A DNA stretch of 64,000 bases from contig CP151667.1 of NCBI GenBank assembly GCA_038400315.1, forward strand, positions 3,607,174 through 3,671,173, written 5' to 3'. The first letter of the stretch is position 1; every line of letters begins with the position of its first letter. Shown here piece after piece: positions 52,585 through 61,008 of the stretch. The DNA comes from Isosphaeraceae bacterium EP7. Lineage in GTDB: Bacteria > Planctomycetota > Planctomycetia > Isosphaerales > Isosphaeraceae. The notes below the pieces were generated by a model. That model saw nothing but the letters and a program-made list of their open reading frames with translations. It ran no database searches and was not told where the DNA came from. The position numbers and the translations under genes were made by a program.

Positions 52585-52614
52585 TTGACCTTCGATCTTG
52601 ATGTCGGGTATCCT
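52585..52614 (+). promoter_or_regulatory. Candidate promoter of the M48 peptidase gene
   Basis: TTGACC (52585-52590) and TATCCT (52609-52614) with an 18-nt spacer. Transcription would start within operator 1 (52617-52626). Confidence 0.5.
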
Positions 52615-52638
52615 AAGACACTTGTCGCATGAGGTCAA
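52610..52638 (-). promoter_or_regulatory. Candidate promoter of the BlaI gene
   Basis: On the minus strand TTGACC (52638-52633) and TAGGAT (52615-52610) are 17 nt apart. Operator 1 lies inside the spacer. Confidence 0.55.
52617..52626. promoter_or_regulatory. BlaI/CopY-type operator 1
   Basis: GACACTTGTC fits the K-ACA-NN-TGT-M cop-box core exactly. It lies in the spacer of the BlaI promoter and at the start of the M48 transcript. Confidence 0.65.
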
Positions 52639-52648
52639 CCCTGCTTCG

Positions 52649-52658
52649 GACAGTTGTC
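52649..52658. promoter_or_regulatory. BlaI/CopY-type operator 2
   Basis: GACAGTTGTC, a second perfect K-ACA-NN-TGT-M site, 32 nt from operator 1 start to start (about three helical turns), so both sites face the same side of the DNA. Confidence 0.65.
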
Positions 52659-52718
52659 TGAAATTTCGGGCGGGTTGGTGCGCCGGTGTGGTTGGCCGTT
52701 GGTTCGAGGTGGTGGCCG

Positions 52719-53951
52719 ATGGGGCGAGCGGTCACCCCGCGCGGGCTGCCATGTCCGGCGTGCGGCGGGCTCCTTCTGCCGATCCCGGGCGGGTCGCCCG
52801 ACCGCCCCCGGCTGGCCTGCGCCGGCTGTGGAGAGTCGTTTCGCGCCCGCAGGCGAGGCGACCCCGCCGGTGCCCCCGTGGCGGTGCCCATCGGCCACCT
52901 CGGCCTGGTCTGGCGTGGCCTGGTCCTGCGGGGCCTGGAAATTTTCTATCGATTGGGGCTGTGCCTGGGTGGTCTGGTCTTGTTCGCCTGCGGCGGCTTC
53001 ATCCCGGTGCTGGGGGCCTGGCTGCGCGACGAGATCGACACATGGAGCGGCGCCGTGGAGGTCATGGGCGGGGTTCCGGTCGTCGCCGACGCGGCGCATG
53101 CCGACGCCGACCTCGGGCCGGTCCTTGCGCGTGCCGACGCGACTCCGCTGTTCGAGGTGGTCGCCGACGTGTCCAGGCAACTCGGGGCGCGGCCGCCCCG
53201 CGAGCTGAGGCTGACGTATCTGCCCTGCTGCGGGGTGCTCGCCTGGCGTCGGTCCGAGGCGATGGTGGTCGGCCTGCCGCTGCTAGACGTGCTTGACGTG
53301 GGCGAGCTGCGCGCGATGCTGGCCCACGAGCTCTCGCACCTGGCCAACGGCGACGCGACCCGCGCCGCGGCCTCGGCCCGGTTCGTCGAGGCCCTGGGCC
53401 GTTCCTTGCGCTCGGGGGGCCCGCGCCGGGGGCCGCTGGCCGCCTGGGCGCGAGCCTGTCATCGCCTGGCTTCCCGCCTGATCGGCCCGATCGCGCTGGG
53501 GCAGGAAGTGCGCGCCGACCGCGCCGCGGCGACGGTGGCCGGCGGGACCGCGGCGGCCTCGGCCCTGGTGAAGGTTGCCATCGTCCAGCCCCTCTTCCGC
53601 GAGGTCCTGGCCTACTACGATCCCGATCGCCCCGACTTGCCCGACCTCTACAGCTTCTTCAGGGCCTTCTGGCATCGCCTGCCCGAGCAGTCGAAGGCCG
53701 CCATGCGGGGGAATCTGATCGCACCGGCCCAGGGCGTGGCCCCCGACTCCGCCGACGACCCGACCCATCCGCCGCTGATCGACCGCCTTCGTCTCTTGCA
53801 GACCTATCCGGACACCCCGGGCAGCGAGGCCGACCACGCGCCGGCCGCCCTGACCATCGGCGACGCGGAGGCGCTGGGCCAGATGCTGCACAATCGCCTC
53901 TTCTCCCTGCCCGCCGTCGAGCCGACGGTGTACCACCGGGCCGGGTCATGA
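52719..53951 (+). CDS. M48-family metallopeptidase with N-terminal zinc ribbon
   Basis: A membrane-anchored peptidase of 410 aa. The N-terminus has a zinc ribbon with Cys12, Cys15, Cys34 and Cys37. A membrane segment follows at about 70-98 (LRGLEIFYRLGLCLGGLVLF). The catalytic HELSH is at 203-207 and the third zinc ligand is in QEVRADRAAA, as in M48 peptidases. The C-terminal half carries a PPLIDRLRLLQ segment also known from M48 proteins (the DxxHPPxxxRI region). The ATG at 52719 is chosen since the GTG at 52686 only adds unrelated residues. It is divergent from a BlaI repressor, so it could be the protease that inactivates it; this is inference. Confidence 0.87.
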   Translation: MGRAVTPRGLPCPACGGLLLPIPGGSPDRPRLACAGCGESFRARRRGDPAGAPVAVPIGHLGLVWRGLVLRGLEIFYRLGLCLGGLVLFACGGFIPVLGAWLRDEIDTWSGAVEVMGGVPVVADAAHADADLGPVLARADATPLFEVVADVSRQLGARPPRELRLTYLPCCGVLAWRRSEAMVVGLPLLDVLDVGELRAMLAHELSHLANGDATRAAASARFVEALGRSLRSGGPRRGPLAAWARACHRLASRLIGPIALGQEVRADRAAATVAGGTAAASALVKVAIVQPLFREVLAYYDPDRPDLPDLYSFFRAFWHRLPEQSKAAMRGNLIAPAQGVAPDSADDPTHPPLIDRLRLLQTYPDTPGSEADHAPAALTIGDAEALGQMLHNRLFSLPAVEPTVYHRAGS

Positions 53952-54042
53952 GCGGGCGACCCGCTGCGGGGCCTTGAACCGTGCTGAGCCCGCCAAAATG
54001 GCGAGGCCGGACTCTCTTGATGTCGAGGTCACCGGCACTTCC

Positions 54043-54056
54043 ACGCAACATTGCGT
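54043..54056. repeat. 14-nt palindromic site after the M48 gene
   Basis: ACGCAA-ca-TTGCGT is a perfect inverted repeat in the 254-nt gap before the next gene, in DNA that is locally less GC-rich. It may be an operator for the following gene or a weak terminator. Confidence 0.35.
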
Positions 54057-54205
54057 TGTGTTTCATCCCCGCTCATGTTGAATTTGAGACTGGGCTATGG
54101 CACCCCGTCGAAATCAGGCGTACAGTTCTGCGGCCGGGCCGAAGGCTCGTTGTGTGAGCCCCCTCGATTGACCGGATTTCATCCTGTTTTGCGGGGATAC
54201 GAGCG

Positions 54206-54631
54206 ATGAGGTTTGCGAGACGCGCCGCGCTGGCGGGCCTGGGTTCCCTGGGCCTGCTCTGCTTCCCCCTCTTCGCCCAGGAGCCCGCCCCCAAGCCGGC
54301 CGGGGAGACGTCGAAGACTGCGGTGCGCAAGTTCGACCCCGCCAGGCGCGTGCCCGACTACTTTGGCCAGATCGGCTTGACTCCCGATCAGCGCGAGATG
54401 ATCTACAAGGCCCGCGCCCCGCACATCGCCCGGATCGACGAGCTGGAGGCCCAGATCGTCGAGGCCCGCAAGGCCATGCAGCAGGAATGCGAGGCGGTGC
54501 TGACCCCCTCCCAGAAGCAGCTGCTGGATGAGCGTCGCCGGGCGGCGATCGAGAACCGGGCCAGCGCCAGGCTCGCCAAGGCCAAGGCCGCCGAGGTCAA
54601 GACCGACGGGGTGGCCGCCGGCGCGAAGTGA
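54206..54631 (+). CDS. Small exported protein with LTPxQ motifs (Spy/CpxP-like architecture)
   Basis: A 141-aa protein with a signal peptide (LGSLGLLCFPLFAQEP) and a helical mature part that contains IGLTPDQREMIYKARAPHIA and, 55 residues later, EAVLTPSQKQLLDERRR. Two LT-x-x-Q motifs in a helical hairpin resemble periplasmic Spy/CpxP-type proteins. The similarity is weak and the function unknown. It stands alone downstream of the M48 peptidase gene, so it may be cotranscribed with it, although the gap of 254 nt argues against that. Confidence 0.68.
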   Translation: MRFARRAALAGLGSLGLLCFPLFAQEPAPKPAGETSKTAVRKFDPARRVPDYFGQIGLTPDQREMIYKARAPHIARIDELEAQIVEARKAMQQECEAVLTPSQKQLLDERRRAAIENRASARLAKAKAAEVKTDGVAAGAK

Positions 54632-55389
54632 GCGAGATGGGGCGAGACAGTCCAACCGACCAATCGCCCGTCCATCCGATCAATCAGTCGGATCGGAGGA
54701 CTTTTGCAATCACGCTGGCCCGCCATTGATCGGCGGGCTAGGATGATTGCGGAGGAATCCGGAAGATCTGGCGATCGGCCGACCCGGCTCATCTCGACCG
54801 GGCGGGCGGCGTCGAGGAATTCCGGGGGCTCCGACGCCCGGACCCCGTGCGGGTCGGGCGGGCGGCCGGCCGATTGGAAACGGTCGGCCGCGGGAAGGCA
54901 TCCGGCCCCCGGTCACGGGCGGATCGGGCCTTCCGCGGTTTCTCCCGCGTTGCGCGGGGAGGTTCCCGATGTCGATCGCATCCCGTCCGAAGCGAACCAG
55001 CACCATCCAGGCCGTCAAGCCGGCCCCCAACAGCCCGCAGCCCACCCGGGCCACGCCACACAGTAGCGAAGCCCCTGACCGGGGCAGCATCAGCCGCGAG
55101 GCGCCCGAGGGGCGTTCGGGCTGCGTCGAAGGTGCGTTCTCGCACGGCCGGAGCCGGAGCTGAGCGGTCGGGCCAGGATCTGCTCCTGTGCCTCTGGAGG
55201 CCCGACCGCCCCGTTCTACCGGCCTTTGTGAGTGTCTCACGCGTCAAGACGCCGAAGACGCCCGTTTCCCGGCCGGTTTGATGGACCGATCGAGCGAGTG
55301 ATTGAACGCGACCCCGACCGTCCGCAACCTTGTGGGACGGCCGGGGTCGCCGCGTGTTGTGGTCGATGGCGCCGCCGTGCTTGCCCCGA
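54632..55389. other. Gap of about 750 bases with no supported gene
   Basis: Several overlapping reading frames are open because of high GC, but none has a ribosome site or recognisable sequence. A minus-strand frame from 55093 has one hydrophobic stretch and was not accepted. The 3' end contains the terminator of the lactate permease. Confidence 0.5.
55308..55350 (-). terminator. Terminator of the lactate permease gene
   Basis: GCGACCCCGACCGTCC (55308-55323) and its near-perfect complement at 55335-55350 form a 16-bp stem with one mismatch, 40 nt after the permease stop on the minus strand. Confidence 0.7.
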
Positions 55390-57066
55390 TCAGGGGAGGG
55401 CCGCGGCCGGCAAGGCGACGAGGCCGGGGGTCAGGTGGGCGAACGTCCAGACGATGGCGCCCACGAGTAGGGCCAATGCCAGGCTGTGCCAGAACACGGC
55501 CCGGAGCAGTTGGCCCTCATGGCCTTGCTCGCCCGTGGCCGCCGCGGCCACGACGATCGACTGGGCGTCGATCATCTTCCCCATCACGCCGCCCGTGGTG
55601 TTGGCCGCCGCCATCAGGATGGGCGAGAGGCCGAGCTTGCGCGCCGTGATCACCTGCAAGTTGCCGAAGAGGACGTTGCTCGCCGTGTCCGAGCCGGTCA
55701 GCGCCACCCCGAGCCAGCCGAGCAGGGTGCCGAATAGCGGGTAGAGCCAGACACCCGTCCGGGTGAAGGCCAGGCCGAGCACGGCGTCCATGCCCGAATA
55801 TTTCGTAACGAACCCCAGCGCGAGCATCGAGAAGATCGCGCCGAAGGCGGGCAGAAGCCGCCTCGTCGTGGCCGCGAGCATCAGGATCTGTCTGGCCGGC
55901 GAGACGCCGAGCAAGAGCCCGCTGAGGGTGGCCGAGAGGAACACGGCCGTGCCTGTGGCCGAGACCGGGACGATCTCGAGGATCGCTTTCTCGCCGTCGT
56001 CCCGAGTCGGGGACGCGGGCCCGCCGACGGCCGGTCCTTTGACCACAGCCTTGTGAAGGCCGGGCATTTCCAGGTTCCACGATGTCGTCCGGTCGATGGC
56101 CGACTTCACCGCAGGCGTCCCCCAGGCCAGGACTGCCACGGTCATCACGGCGAACGGCATCCAGGCCTTGAAGACCCGGGCGGCGGTCAAGGGATTATCG
56201 ATGCGAGACTGGGCATGGGGGGCGAGGCCGGTCTCGCCGTCGAATTGCCAGAGGTCCTTGGGGCGCCAGACCTTCAGGAGTATCACGCCGGCGGCGAGGC
56301 TGGCGACCGCCGAGACGATGTCGACGAGCTCGAAGCCGACGAAGTTGGACCAGGCGAACTGGACGAAGGCAAACGTGCCGCCGATGACGAGCAGGGCGGG
56401 CCAGATACCAAGGGCCCCCCGCCAGCCGGCGAGCGTGATGACCAGCCAGGCGGGGATGATGAGCGAGAGGGGAGGGAGGATCCTGCCCGAGGTGGCGCTG
56501 AGGGCCTCGATATCGAGCGCGGTCACCTGGGCGAGGGTCCGGATCGGGATTCCGACGGAGCCCCAGGCAACCGGCGCCGTGTTGGCGATCAGGCAGAGAA
56601 GCGCGGCCTTGGCCGGGGGGAAGCCGAGGCCGACGAGGAAGGCGGCCGAGATGGCCACCGGGGCGCCGAACCCGGCGGCCCCCTCGATGAAGGCGCCGAA
56701 GCAGAAGGCGACCAGGACCGCCTGAATCCGCCGGTCGCCGGAGAGTCCCGCGATGGACGACTCCATCACCGCGAACTGGCCGGTTGCCACGGCGATGTCA
56801 TAGAGAAACACGGCCGCGATAATAAGCCAGACGATGCGGAATAGGGCAAAGACCAGGCCGACCCCGGCGCTGGCCAGTGCCATCTGTGGCGGCATTCCGA
56901 AGGCACCGACGGCCAGTGCGGCGGCGGTCATGAGCCCAGCGAGGGCGGCCTTCCAGGCGGGGAGGTGGCCCCAGGCCAGCAGGCCTAGCAAGACCAGCAC
57001 CGGCAGCGCCGCGGCCAGGGTTGAGAGGGGCCAGAGCCCGAACGGGTCGTAGTTCTGCGTCCACAC
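55390..57066 (-). CDS. L-lactate permease family transporter
   Basis: An inner-membrane protein of 558 aa, the usual length for LldP/GlcA, which import lactate or glycolate with protons. The start VWTQNYDPFGLWPLSTLAAA equals the family start, and EGAAGFGAPVAISAAFLVG, TAPVAWGSVGIPI and the C-terminal TGSDTASNVLFGNLQV are diagnostic. A GTG at 57066 is used, with GGGAG about 11 nt upstream; longer forms are only due to the open GC-rich frame. No lactate dehydrogenase lies next to it. Confidence 0.95.
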   Translation of the reverse strand: MWTQNYDPFGLWPLSTLAAALPVLVLLGLLAWGHLPAWKAALAGLMTAAALAVGAFGMPPQMALASAGVGLVFALFRIVWLIIAAVFLYDIAVATGQFAVMESSIAGLSGDRRIQAVLVAFCFGAFIEGAAGFGAPVAISAAFLVGLGFPPAKAALLCLIANTAPVAWGSVGIPIRTLAQVTALDIEALSATSGRILPPLSLIIPAWLVITLAGWRGALGIWPALLVIGGTFAFVQFAWSNFVGFELVDIVSAVASLAAGVILLKVWRPKDLWQFDGETGLAPHAQSRIDNPLTAARVFKAWMPFAVMTVAVLAWGTPAVKSAIDRTTSWNLEMPGLHKAVVKGPAVGGPASPTRDDGEKAILEIVPVSATGTAVFLSATLSGLLLGVSPARQILMLAATTRRLLPAFGAIFSMLALGFVTKYSGMDAVLGLAFTRTGVWLYPLFGTLLGWLGVALTGSDTASNVLFGNLQVITARKLGLSPILMAAANTTGGVMGKMIDAQSIVVAAAATGEQGHEGQLLRAVFWHSLALALLVGAIVWTFAHLTPGLVALPAAALP

Positions 57067-57320
57067 GGGCGGGTCGCTCCCGGTTTCTGGGGGGCATCGG
57101 CGGTCGGGCCAGCCGGCCCTGGTCGGGCCGGCGAGGGGCGTCGAAGATACGGCAACGGCGGCGGTTGCGATAGGGCCGGGGCGGGCCGCCGAATCGCCGG
57201 CCGGGGGGGCGTCGGCCCCTTGACCGGGGTGTCGCCGGGGGGGTAGTCTTTGAATCACACAGGGCCTTGAAACCCCGGTGCAATCGCGGTGCGGCGCAGT
57301 CGCAGACAAGGAGCGGATGG

Positions 57321-57725
57321 GTGCACATCGAGATCTCGACACGCCACGGTAGCCTGACCCCGGGCCAGCTCGCCCATCTCCGCGAGAAGGCCGAGAAGCT
57401 GCCGAAATACTTCGGTCGCTTGATGGAGATCGAGGTGGCCGTCGACCAGGGGAAGCATTCCTGGAACATCGAAATCCTCTGCTCGGCCGAGCACAAGCAC
57501 GACTTCGTGGCGCACGAAGAGGCGCCAACGCCCGAGGCGGCGATGGACCAGTGTGTCCACAAGATCGAGAACCAGCTACGCAAATACAAAGAACGACTCC
57601 AGAACCATAAGGGCGACGTGGCCCTGGCCGACGCGGCCGCCGAGGCCGAAGAGGCCGACGCCGCTGCGTCCGAGTCCGAAGCCACGTCCGAGGCCGAGCT
57701 GTCGGATCCTCCCAGCTCGGTGTGA
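57321..57725 (+). CDS. hpf: Ribosome hibernation-promoting factor HPF/RaiA family
   Basis: A 134-aa factor that binds idle ribosomes. The fold is clear: VHIEISTRHGSLTPGQLAHL, KAEKLPKYFGRLMEIEVAVD, and MDQCVHKIENQLRKYKERLQ, followed by an Ala/Glu-rich acidic tail (about residues 98-134) instead of the long C-terminal dimerisation domain. It is therefore a short-type HPF with an extension. The GTG at 57321 is preceded by AAGGAG at 6 nt. It is first in the block hpf-ptsN-HPr-ptsI. Confidence 0.93.
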   Translation: MHIEISTRHGSLTPGQLAHLREKAEKLPKYFGRLMEIEVAVDQGKHSWNIEILCSAEHKHDFVAHEEAPTPEAAMDQCVHKIENQLRKYKERLQNHKGDVALADAAAEAEEADAAASESEATSEAELSDPPSSV

Positions 57726-57905
57726 CGAGCGTGCGGGCCGAGGGCGACGCCCCTCCGGCAGTGCCCGGTGCCTCCCGCGTCGGGATGGAGCCGGGAAGTT
57801 CTACACGCGACGTGTCGTCCCGGCCGCCCCTCTCGGCGTGCGGCGGGCCGATGCGAGCGACGTCTCGGGGGCGATTCGGCCCTACGAGGCGACGGGGAGG
57901 GTAGG

Positions 57906-58376
57906 ATGAAGCTTTCGGATTTCGTCGTCCGCGAGGCGATCTTGGTGGACCTGCAGGCGACCTCCAAAGAGGCCGCCATCCGCGAGATCGTCCAGAGCCT
58001 GCACGAGGCCGGGCGGATCGGGGCGGCCGACCTGGATAGCGTCTCCAGGGCGATCCTCAGCCGCGAGGAACTCGGCTCCACCGGAATCGGCCAGGGCGTG
58101 GCGGTTCCCCACACGAGGCACCCGACCGTCGATCGTCTCGTGGGGACGGTGGCCCTGTCGCGTCGCGGGGTCGACTTCGCCGCCCTCGACGGCGACCCGG
58201 TCGATATCCTGTTCCTGCTCGTCTCGCCGCCGAACATGCCGGGCGACCACCTGCGGGCGCTCGAGAACATCTCGAGGCACCTGAAGGACGAGCGGTTCGT
58301 CAGCTTCTTGCGGAATGCGAAGACCAAAGAAGACGTGATCGACCTGCTCGACGAGATCGATCTAGGCTCGCCGTGA
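57906..58376 (+). CDS. ptsN: PTS EIIA-Ntr (PtsN) family protein
   Basis: A 156-aa phosphoacceptor domain of the fructose/mannitol-Ntr class. The active His69 lies in GVAVPHTRHP, with the typical GRIGAADLDSVSRAILSREE and DGDPVDILFLLVSPPN. In known PTS-Ntr systems it takes phosphate from HPr-like proteins and regulates K+ transport or other functions instead of sugar uptake. The stop overlaps a possible GTG start of the HPr gene. No permease domain (EIIB/C) is nearby. Confidence 0.94.
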   Translation: MKLSDFVVREAILVDLQATSKEAAIREIVQSLHEAGRIGAADLDSVSRAILSREELGSTGIGQGVAVPHTRHPTVDRLVGTVALSRRGVDFAALDGDPVDILFLLVSPPNMPGDHLRALENISRHLKDERFVSFLRNAKTKEDVIDLLDEIDLGSP

Positions 58377-58456
58377 CCTCCGGCTCCGGGCCCGGCGGGG
58401 GTCCCCCGCCGGGTGATCAACGCCGCGCCAACCATCCCAGGCCGATCGAGCCGCCG

Positions 58457-58771
58457 ATGAGCCACGACGACCCCGTCGCCAGCCGCCAGGTCGAGATCAT
58501 CAACGAGTACGGCCTGCACCTCAGGCCGGCCGACAAGTTCGTGCGGCTGGCGCATCAATACCAGTCCGAGATCCTCGTGATTTATCAGGGGACTCAGTTC
58601 AACGGGAAGAGTATCCTAGACTTGACCAGTCTGGCCGCCGAGTGTGGCACCCAGATCGAGCTGGTCGCCCGGGGCGCCGACGCCCAGGCCGCCGTCGATG
58701 CGCTGGCGGATCTGATCTCGGCCCGATTCCACGAGCCCGAGGAGGGCAGCGACAAGGACGCCGCCTCATGA
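58457..58771 (+). CDS. HPr-family phosphocarrier protein
   Basis: A 104-aa HPr. The active His21 is in YGLHLRPADKF, and Ser52 in FNGKSILDLTSLA is exactly 31 residues further, as His15 and Ser46 are in standard HPr, so both the EI site and the HPr kinase site are kept. It therefore differs from NPr proteins that lack the Ser. The acidic C-terminal tail (EEGSDKDAAS) is extra. The start at 58457 gives the usual N-terminus; a GTG at 58373 overlapping ptsN would add 28 low-complexity residues. Its stop overlaps the ptsI start (ATGA). Confidence 0.9.
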   Translation: MSHDDPVASRQVEIINEYGLHLRPADKFVRLAHQYQSEILVIYQGTQFNGKSILDLTSLAAECGTQIELVARGADAQAAVDALADLISARFHEPEEGSDKDAAS

Positions 58772-60744
58772 GGCCCGTGGCCGCCCTCACGGCGGCCGCC
58801 CGCGCCCCGAGCGAGAGAGTCCGCGAGTCCCCCGCCCCCGCACTTGCCCCGACCGAGCGGGGCGCGGCGGCCCGGCTCGGCTCTTGCCGCGTCCCTACGT
58901 CGAAGCCGCAATCGATGCAGATCCTCCGAGGGGTCGCCGTCAGCCCGGGAATCGCCATCGGCCCGGCCCTCGTCCTGGGCCCGCGGGGCCTCCGCCCCCC
59001 CCGTCGGCCGATCGACGTCGGGGCCGTCGCCGACGAGATTGCCAGGCTGGGGCGCGGCCTCGCCGCAGCCCTGGCCGAGGCCCGGGCCGCCGAGACCGAC
59101 GCCAGGCAACGGATCGGCCCGCAATATGCCGACATCCTCGCCGCGCACGCCCGGATGATCGACGACCCCGTCCTGAGGAACGAGGCCGAGGCCCGGATCC
59201 GCCGCGATCAGGTCGACGCCGAGCACGCCGTCGACTCGATCCTCGACGGCTACGCGGCCCGGCTCGAATCGCTCAGCGACCGCCACCTGGCCGCTCGCGC
59301 CGCCGACGTCCGCGATATCCAGCGGCGCATCCTGGACCACCTTTCCGGCCGCGGCGCCGGCCCGCTGCACGCGAACCTTGGCCAGCCGGGCCTGGTGCTC
59401 ACCCACGACCTGTCCCCCAGCGAGACGGCCGAGCTGGACCCGACCCTGGTCCTGGGCTTCGCCACCGAGGCGGGCGGGATGGCCAGCCACACCGCCATCG
59501 TCGCCGCGGCGCTGGAGATCCCCGCCGTGGTCGGGCTCGGGCGCTTCCTCGACCGCGCCCAAGCGTCGCATTCCGCGATCATCGACGGTGACGAGGGCCT
59601 CGTCGTGCTCGACCCCGACGCGGAGACCCTGGGCCGATATCGGCGGGCCGCCGCCGAACGCGCCGCCCGGTTCGAGCGGCTGACCCGACTGTCCGACCTG
59701 CCGGCCGAGACGCTCGACGGCCACGTGGTCCACCTCGTCGGTAACATCGAGTTCCCCGCCGAGGCCGACGCCTGCCTGACGCGTGGCGCCGAGGGGATCG
59801 GCCTCTACCGGACCGACTTCCTCTACCTGAACGCCGAGCGACCCCCCACCGAGGAAGAACAGTACGTTAATTATGAGGCGGTGGTCCGGTCGATGCAGGG
59901 GCGGCCCGTCACGATCAGGACCCTGGACCTGGGGGCCGACAAAGTCGCCCGGTTCCGTGCCGGGCAGGGGGGAGACCCCGGAGGGCACGCCCGTCACCCG
60001 GCCCTGGGCCTGCGCAGCCTGCGCCTCTCGCTGCGCGAGCCCGAGCTGTTCCGGCCCCAGCTCCGCGCCATCCTCCGGGCCGCGGCGCTGGGCGACGTGC
60101 GGATCATGCTGCCGATGGTGACCACCCTGACCGAGTTCCGCCAGGCCCGGGCGTTGCTCAACAGCGTGGCCGTCGAGCTCGCCGCGGAGGGGGTGCCGGC
60201 CCGCGCCGACCTCCCGCTGGGGATCATGATCGAGGTGCCCGCGGCCGTCGTGATGGCGGACAAGATGGCCGAGGAGGTAGACTTCTTCTCGATCGGCACG
60301 AACGACCTGATCCAGTACGCCCTGGCCGTCGATCGGACCGACGAGACCGTGGCCGACCTGTACTCGGCGTCCGACCCCGCCGTGCTCCGGCTGATCGCGA
60401 TGGTCGTGGAGGCCGCCCGCCGTCGCGGCCTGGACGTGACCGTTTGCGGAGCGATGGGAGGCGACCCGCTGTACACGACCGTGCTGCTGGGCCTGGGCGT
60501 GGGCCACCTGAGCATGCCGCCGCACCAACTGCCCGAGGTCAAGCGAGTGGTCCGCGGATTGCGAATGAACGAGGCCCGGGCGCTGGCGCTCCGCGCCCTG
60601 GACCAGGACACGGCGCAGGCGGTGAACGTCCTGCTCCGCGCCTCGCTGGGCTCGACGCTGGCGGCGAGCCCGCAGCCCCCTTCGTCTTCGTCGTACCCGG
60701 CCGTCTCCCCCGACCTGGACCTACCCACCGGCCGAGGAGCCTGA
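58768..60744 (+). CDS. ptsI: Phosphoenolpyruvate-protein phosphotransferase (EI)
   Basis: Enzyme I moves phosphate from PEP to HPr. From the ATGA start it has 658 aa; the conserved EI start (MQILRGVAVSPGIAIGPA) is at residue 50, so an ATG at 58915 is an alternative start. The active His is in MASHTAIVAAALEIPA (His241), the PEP-binding core in GIGLYRTDFLYL, RTLDLGADK and GTNDLIQYALAVDR. The catalytic Cys560 lies in VTVCGAMGGDP, where family members have CGE; the Glu is Ala here. About 45 C-terminal residues are Ser/Pro-rich. It closes the hpf-ptsN-HPr-ptsI block. Confidence 0.93.
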   Translation: MRPVAALTAAARAPSERVRESPAPALAPTERGAAARLGSCRVPTSKPQSMQILRGVAVSPGIAIGPALVLGPRGLRPPRRPIDVGAVADEIARLGRGLAAALAEARAAETDARQRIGPQYADILAAHARMIDDPVLRNEAEARIRRDQVDAEHAVDSILDGYAARLESLSDRHLAARAADVRDIQRRILDHLSGRGAGPLHANLGQPGLVLTHDLSPSETAELDPTLVLGFATEAGGMASHTAIVAAALEIPAVVGLGRFLDRAQASHSAIIDGDEGLVVLDPDAETLGRYRRAAAERAARFERLTRLSDLPAETLDGHVVHLVGNIEFPAEADACLTRGAEGIGLYRTDFLYLNAERPPTEEEQYVNYEAVVRSMQGRPVTIRTLDLGADKVARFRAGQGGDPGGHARHPALGLRSLRLSLREPELFRPQLRAILRAAALGDVRIMLPMVTTLTEFRQARALLNSVAVELAAEGVPARADLPLGIMIEVPAAVVMADKMAEEVDFFSIGTNDLIQYALAVDRTDETVADLYSASDPAVLRLIAMVVEAARRRGLDVTVCGAMGGDPLYTTVLLGLGVGHLSMPPHQLPEVKRVVRGLRMNEARALALRALDQDTAQAVNVLLRASLGSTLAASPQPPSSSSYPAVSPDLDLPTGRGA

Positions 60745-61008
60745 CCCGTATTGCCGCCTCGCGAGGAGGCCCCGCGACCCGAAGGGACGCCGGCCCGGAT
60801 CGATTGCCCTTTTTCAACCACGTGACGCCCCCGCCCCGGGAACCCCCGGGCCCCCGCCGCGAACGGCCGGGCCCGGCCGCGACGCCGGCGGGCGCGACTC
60901 CCCCCGGCCGACGACCCGCCCCCGCGCGGGGCCCGGCCTCCCCTGTAGAAGAGACACGCCCCGGGCGACGCGACCGATCGCGACGCCGCGGGGCCCTGGA
61001 AGCCGCCC

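Noticed and set aside
54710-55240. Possible small membrane protein on the minus strand
   Set aside because: One hydrophobic stretch is present, but there is no ribosome site, the rest is Arg/Pro-rich, and the other strand has an equally open frame.
55164-55389. tRNA or other structured RNA near the permease terminator
   Set aside because: The structure is a single long hairpin with one mismatch, which fits a terminator and not a cloverleaf.
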